Assembly (NCBI GenBank): GCA_963530515.1
Contig: CAUSEC010000004.1
Span: 148,682-212,681 of the forward strand
Source: CBFFRJ01 sp963530515
Lineage (GTDB): Bacteria > Pseudomonadota > Gammaproteobacteria > Enterobacterales > Enterobacteriaceae
Length of the DNA: 64,000 nucleotides
Direction of reading: 5' to 3'
In this document: piece after piece, positions 59,783-64,000 of the stretch
Position numbering within the stretch: the stretch's first letter is position 1
Layout of the letters: the number at the start of each line of letters is the position of its first letter
Translations under genes and position numbers: made by a program
Notes under the pieces: generated by a model
What the model was told of the DNA's origin: nothing
Seen by the model: the letters and a program-made list of their open reading frames with translations, nothing else
Database searches by the model: none

Positions 59783-61090
59783 TTATGCCATATCGTCGTT
59801 TTTGAACGATTTCGTTGCGCGGAACTGCCACAACGCCAGGCCGACAACAAATATCGACAGCAGAATGGTAATGGTCGCGGCAATCGCGTACTGCGAAGAG
59901 GACATGGTCAGCTTGTAGATCCACGACACCAGAATGTCCGTCCCGCCTGCGTTAGAGCCTGCCACCGCCGGGCCACCGTTGTTAAACAAGTAGATAATGT
60001 TGAAGTTGTTAAAGTTGAAGGTGTACTGGGTGATGATGATCGGTGCGATGGAGTACAGCACCAGCGGCAGCGTGATGGTGCGCAGCCGGGTCCAGGTGCC
60101 CGCGCCGTCCATCTTCGCCGCTTCATACAAATCATCAGGAATTGCCTGCAACACGCCGGTGGTCATGGCAAACACAAACGGGAAGCCGAGCCAGGTCTGC
60201 ATCATGATAAGTGCGGTCTTGGTCCAGAAAGGATCTGTCAGCCAGGCTTTCGGCCCGATGCCGAAGAAGGCCAGGATGGCGTTGTTAATTACCCCAAAGG
60301 TGTCGTTAAACATCCCGGCAAACACCAGGATGGTGACAAAGCCCGGCACCGCCCACGGCAGAATGAAAATGGTGCGCACCAGCGGCTTAAAGCGCAGATC
60401 CTTCTGGTTCACCAGGATGGCGAGCAGCACGCCCACCGTGCATTGCAGCGTGGTGGCAAGCAACGTCCACACTACCGTCCATTGCAGGACGTCGAGGAAG
60501 GTTGAGCGCCAGATGGAGAGCGTGAAAATGTTGACGAAATTCTTCAGTCCGACCCAGTCCACCAGCTTCGCCGGCGGCGTGTGGTAGAGGTTGTAGTTGG
60601 TAAAGGCGATGGCAAAACCAAACAGGATCGGAAAAATCACCACAAACACCAGCAGGATGAAGCCCGGCGTTATCATCAAATAAGGAAAGCCGTCGCTTAA
60701 CAGCATTTGATACTGTTTACGCACGCTGTTGAGCTGATGGCCTTCATCGCGCTTTTTGCCGTTTACCCAGGCATCGCGCAGCGAGAAGTAATAGACCGTG
60801 ACGCCAAAGGCGATGATCAGCACACTGATAATCCCTTCCGCCAGCAAGAAGATAGAGTTATCCCGGGGCACCTCTTCACCCAGGGTGTACAAGCCCCACA
60901 ATCCTTCGCGCAGGAAATCAGAAAAAATGCCCATAAAGCTGCTGAGCAGCACCAGGAAGATGAGGCCTTTTAACCACTGGCGGTGATAAAACTGACCAAA
61001 GCCTGGCACAATAGCCAGCAGCAGCCCGCACCACGCGTGCCGTCCGGCGCCACGCGCTTTCGCAAAATTTTCGCTGGGACTGATAATCAC
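59783..61090 (-). CDS. ganF: ABC permease, MalF-like (galactooligosaccharide)
   Basis: 435 residues, larger than most MalF-type sugar permeases because of an N-terminal extension with additional helices (LLLAIVPGFGQFYHRQWLKG, then FLVLLSSFMGIFSDFL). The permease core contains the EAA loop with LYEAAKMDGAGTWTR. Partner of GanG. It is separated from the binding-protein gene by an intercistronic hairpin (61107-61131), as in malE-malF. Confidence 0.9.
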   Translation of the reverse strand: MIISPSENFAKARGAGRHAWCGLLLAIVPGFGQFYHRQWLKGLIFLVLLSSFMGIFSDFLREGLWGLYTLGEEVPRDNSIFLLAEGIISVLIIAFGVTVYYFSLRDAWVNGKKRDEGHQLNSVRKQYQMLLSDGFPYLMITPGFILLVFVVIFPILFGFAIAFTNYNLYHTPPAKLVDWVGLKNFVNIFTLSIWRSTFLDVLQWTVVWTLLATTLQCTVGVLLAILVNQKDLRFKPLVRTIFILPWAVPGFVTILVFAGMFNDTFGVINNAILAFFGIGPKAWLTDPFWTKTALIMMQTWLGFPFVFAMTTGVLQAIPDDLYEAAKMDGAGTWTRLRTITLPLVLYSIAPIIITQYTFNFNNFNIIYLFNNGGPAVAGSNAGGTDILVSWIYKLTMSSSQYAIAATITILLSIFVVGLALWQFRATKSFKNDDMA

Positions 61091-61106
61091 GTACGACTCC
61101 TTCTGA

Positions 61107-61131
61107 AAACGGGAGGGACGTCCTCCCGTTT
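61107..61131 (-). terminator. Intercistronic hairpin between binding protein and permease genes
   Basis: AAACGGGAGG (61107-61116) and CCTCCCGTTT (61122-61131) with a 5-base loop. Both strands give T at the 3' end. It probably attenuates or protects the upstream message so that the binding protein is made in excess. Confidence 0.75.
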
Positions 61132-61154
61132 AATACCAACTGTAATTACGGTTC

Positions 61155-62387
61155 TTATTGGTTGCTGGCCTGCATGGCTTCTACTTGCATATGAATTTGT
61201 TTCGCAGCACCGTCCAGCGCGGCTTTTGGCTCCTGTTTCCCGGTCAGGCTCAGCTCCAGGGCGGCGTTGGCTGGTCCCCAGACTTCGCCCATTTCAGGAA
61301 TACCTGGCATGGCGGTGGCGCGCGCGGCCTGCACGGCAACCGCGCTGGCTTTCTCGTCATTTTTGATCATCGGATCGTCAATCATCGCTTTCTGCGCCGG
61401 GATCTCACGGGTGGAGATGTAGCGGATCTTCACGTATTTAGGCTGGTTGATGAACTCGATGAATTTCTGCGCCATGACCTTGTCTTTGCTCCAGGTGGAG
61501 ACCACGTAGCCTTTCACGCCAAGGAAGGAGCTCATCGGCTTGCCGTCCGGCAGGTTAGGTAGAGGAGCAACGCCATAGTTCACCCCGGCCGCTTCATACG
61601 GCTGGAATGCCCACGGGCCGTTGATCACCGCCGCCGCTTTCTTCTCGGTAAACAGCGAATCGATCGCATTCAGGCCGTTGTCACCGAGAATGCCCGACGG
61701 GAAAACGCCTTCGGAATAGAATTTTTTCAGGAAGGTGACAGCCGCCACCGCACCGGGCTGATTGAGGCCGATATCGGTTGGGTTATAGCCGCCTTTATCG
61801 TTTTTGCCGAACAGGTAGCCGCCCATCGGGCCAATGGCGCCCCAGCTGTAATAAATCTGGTCGAACTTGGCCAGCAGGCCGTACTTGTTCTCCGCGCGCT
61901 GTTTTTTCGAGTAGTCGAGCCACGCCTGCAGGCTGTCCAGCGGTTTGTCGATCAGGTCTTTGTTGTAAATCAGCACCAGGGTTTCAACCGCTTTCGGTAC
62001 GCCGTACAGGGCGTTATCCATGCGGAAGGCATTGATGGAGGCTGGTGTGAAGGCGTCAACCTGTTCTTTGTCCAGATTCAGGGGGGTCAGAAGCCCTTGC
62101 ACAACGGCTCCGCCCACCTGATCATTAGGAATCACCAACACATCAGGGCCGATACCCGCCGGGCCATCAAGACGTAATTTTTCCAGCTGCTGGGCGAAAG
62201 GCATCTCCTGCACGTTGACCTTAACGTCGTTCTCTTTTTCGAAATCCTTGATGGCGTCCTGGATGCCAACCGATTTCTTGATGTCCTCCCAGACATTCAA
62301 CTGGGTTGTGGCATGTGCCTGAACGGTCAGGACTTGTCCCACGGCAAGCGTAGAGAGGATCAGTGCAGTAAGAGTGTTCTTTTTCAT
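61155..62387 (-). CDS. ganE: Galactooligosaccharide-binding protein (MalE-like)
   Basis: 410 residues from the ATG at 62387 with TGAGG upstream; an in-frame ATG at 62420 would spoil the signal peptide MKKNTLTALILSTLAVGQVL. A cluster of the MalE type: LNVWEDIKKSVGIQDAIKDF, KLRLDGPAGIGPDVLVIPND, GPWAFQPYEAAGVNYGVAPL and SSFLGVKGYVV. No lipobox is seen, so it is a soluble periplasmic protein. First gene of the ganEFGBA operon. Confidence 0.92.
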   Translation of the reverse strand: MKKNTLTALILSTLAVGQVLTVQAHATTQLNVWEDIKKSVGIQDAIKDFEKENDVKVNVQEMPFAQQLEKLRLDGPAGIGPDVLVIPNDQVGGAVVQGLLTPLNLDKEQVDAFTPASINAFRMDNALYGVPKAVETLVLIYNKDLIDKPLDSLQAWLDYSKKQRAENKYGLLAKFDQIYYSWGAIGPMGGYLFGKNDKGGYNPTDIGLNQPGAVAAVTFLKKFYSEGVFPSGILGDNGLNAIDSLFTEKKAAAVINGPWAFQPYEAAGVNYGVAPLPNLPDGKPMSSFLGVKGYVVSTWSKDKVMAQKFIEFINQPKYVKIRYISTREIPAQKAMIDDPMIKNDEKASAVAVQAARATAMPGIPEMGEVWGPANAALELSLTGKQEPKAALDGAAKQIHMQVEAMQASNQ

Positions 62388-62743
62388 TATCAACCTCATG
62401 TCAAGGTATAACAATTTCATGGTTTTTATGGCGCACTACCTGATGTTGTAACAGCAAAAGCACCTGATATTGCGTGAGTTAAAGCGCATTCATACGCCTT
62501 ATTGATTTTGGTATACGCTACACTTGAGGTCGCAATAAAACGAGAATTAACTGCGAGTTGTGTGACAGGGGCGACAAAATCGAAAATTCGATATAGGGCG
62601 CGTAAATGCTGGAAGTTATAGTCTGACCATGAATTATCGCTGTTGTACGGTATTATCGATGACTTGTTATACGTAAAACAAAACCACACTAAACAGCCAT
62701 ATTCGCAACAGCAACCAACAGCTACCAACTTCGGGGAAACTTG
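62388..62743. promoter_or_regulatory. Divergent control region of the gan operon and its ATPase gene
   Basis: 356 bases with no gene. It contains TGTGA-6-CGACA (62561-62576), a half-good CRP site, and a 14-bp palindrome ATCGAAAATTCGAT (62579-62592) three bases away, which may be an operator for a regulator of the locus. The ORF seen on the minus strand (62426-62728) has no ribosome site and no family features and is not called. Confidence 0.5.
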
Positions 62744-63853
<1,110 letters not shown>

Positions 63854-63900
63854 GGCAATGGCCAGGCATTCCCACCAGAAAAATGCGCGCACGGACAGTC

Positions 63901-63923
63901 CCCTCTCCTCTTTGGGGAGAGGG
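63901..63923. repeat. Enterobacterial intergenic hairpin repeat
   Basis: CCCTCTCC (63901-63908) and GGAGAGGG (63916-63923) flank TCTTTGG, followed by TTAGGGTGAGGGGG. This is a common repeat after operons in Enterobacteriaceae and may act as a terminator of the ATPase gene. The window ends 77 bases later without a further gene. Confidence 0.65.
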
Positions 63924-64000
63924 TTAGGGTGAGGGGGTATATGCGGTGTTCTGGTCTAATAATCGGTGACACCGACTTAAGAGGATATAATCCTTGAAAC

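Noticed and set aside
62426..62728. Minus-strand ORF of 100 codons upstream of ganE
   Set aside because: It covers the divergent promoter region, has no ribosome site and no recognisable protein features.

Overview
The window is chromosomal DNA from a member of the Enterobacteriaceae, probably an Enterobacter, Lelliottia, Klebsiella or Kosakonia relative. The gene order of the E. coli yegE to thiM segment is largely kept (yegE-alkA-yegD-sib/ibs-mdtABCD-baeSR-yegQ-cyaR-yegS-fbaB-yegTUV-yegW-thiD-thiM), and most proteins have the same length as their K-12 counterparts. The backbone is GC-rich; one block from about 32.8 to 41.5 kb is clearly AT-rich and foreign.

Region 1 (1-21.2 kb) holds the end of a diguanylate cyclase, a DNA repair glycosylase, an Hsp70-like protein, a Sib/Ibs type I toxin-antitoxin, the complete RND multidrug pump with its two-component system (six genes, each overlapping or abutting the next), a HEAT-repeat protein, a TacAT-type toxin-antitoxin, the tRNA hydroxylation gene yegQ, the sRNA CyaR and the lipid kinase yegS. 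A ToxR/MarT-like membrane regulator and a FidL-like partner follow.

Region 2 (21.2-32.8 kb) holds a chaperone-usher fimbrial cluster whose usher has lost its N-terminal third or more, then fbaB, the yegTUV nucleoside/sugar-like cluster with its GntR regulator yegW, and thiMD behind a TPP riboswitch.

Region 3 (32.8-41.5 kb) is an integrated element of 8,742 bp (unique part plus one repeat). It is bounded by a 73-bp direct repeat, and that repeat is the thiM TPP riboswitch aptamer itself. The element encodes a tyrosine integrase at its right end, a serine resolvase with a res-like array, a CI-like repressor whose catalytic serine is replaced by alanine, a divergent Ner-like regulator, a membrane protein, an LprI-like periplasmic protein, a tiny ORF and a 752-residue protein joining an Mrr-like nuclease domain to a STAND-type NTPase, a likely antiphage defence gene. 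No phage structural or relaxase gene is visible. Integration appears to give thiM a new promoter and a rebuilt intact aptamer, while the former thiM promoter and a hybrid aptamer now lie directly upstream of int. This is the most unusual feature of the window.

Region 4 (41.5-64 kb) is metabolic accessory DNA: a small lipoprotein, an AraC regulator with a divergent NTF2-fold protein, a CRP-controlled beta-glucoside PTS operon (IIB-IIC-IIA-GH1 phospho-glycosidase-two Gfo/Idh/MocA oxidoreductases-BglH-like porin) with a divergent DeoR regulator, and a galactan utilisation locus (LacI regulator, maltoporin-like porin, GH53 endo-galactanase, GH42 beta-galactosidase, binding protein plus two permeases, separate ATPase, and an orphan PTS IIB domain). 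Galactan fragments would enter through the porin, be trimmed by the exported GH53 enzyme, be imported by the ABC system and be hydrolysed by GH42 in the cytoplasm.

All identifications come from reading the sequence and recalled family knowledge; no database search was run.
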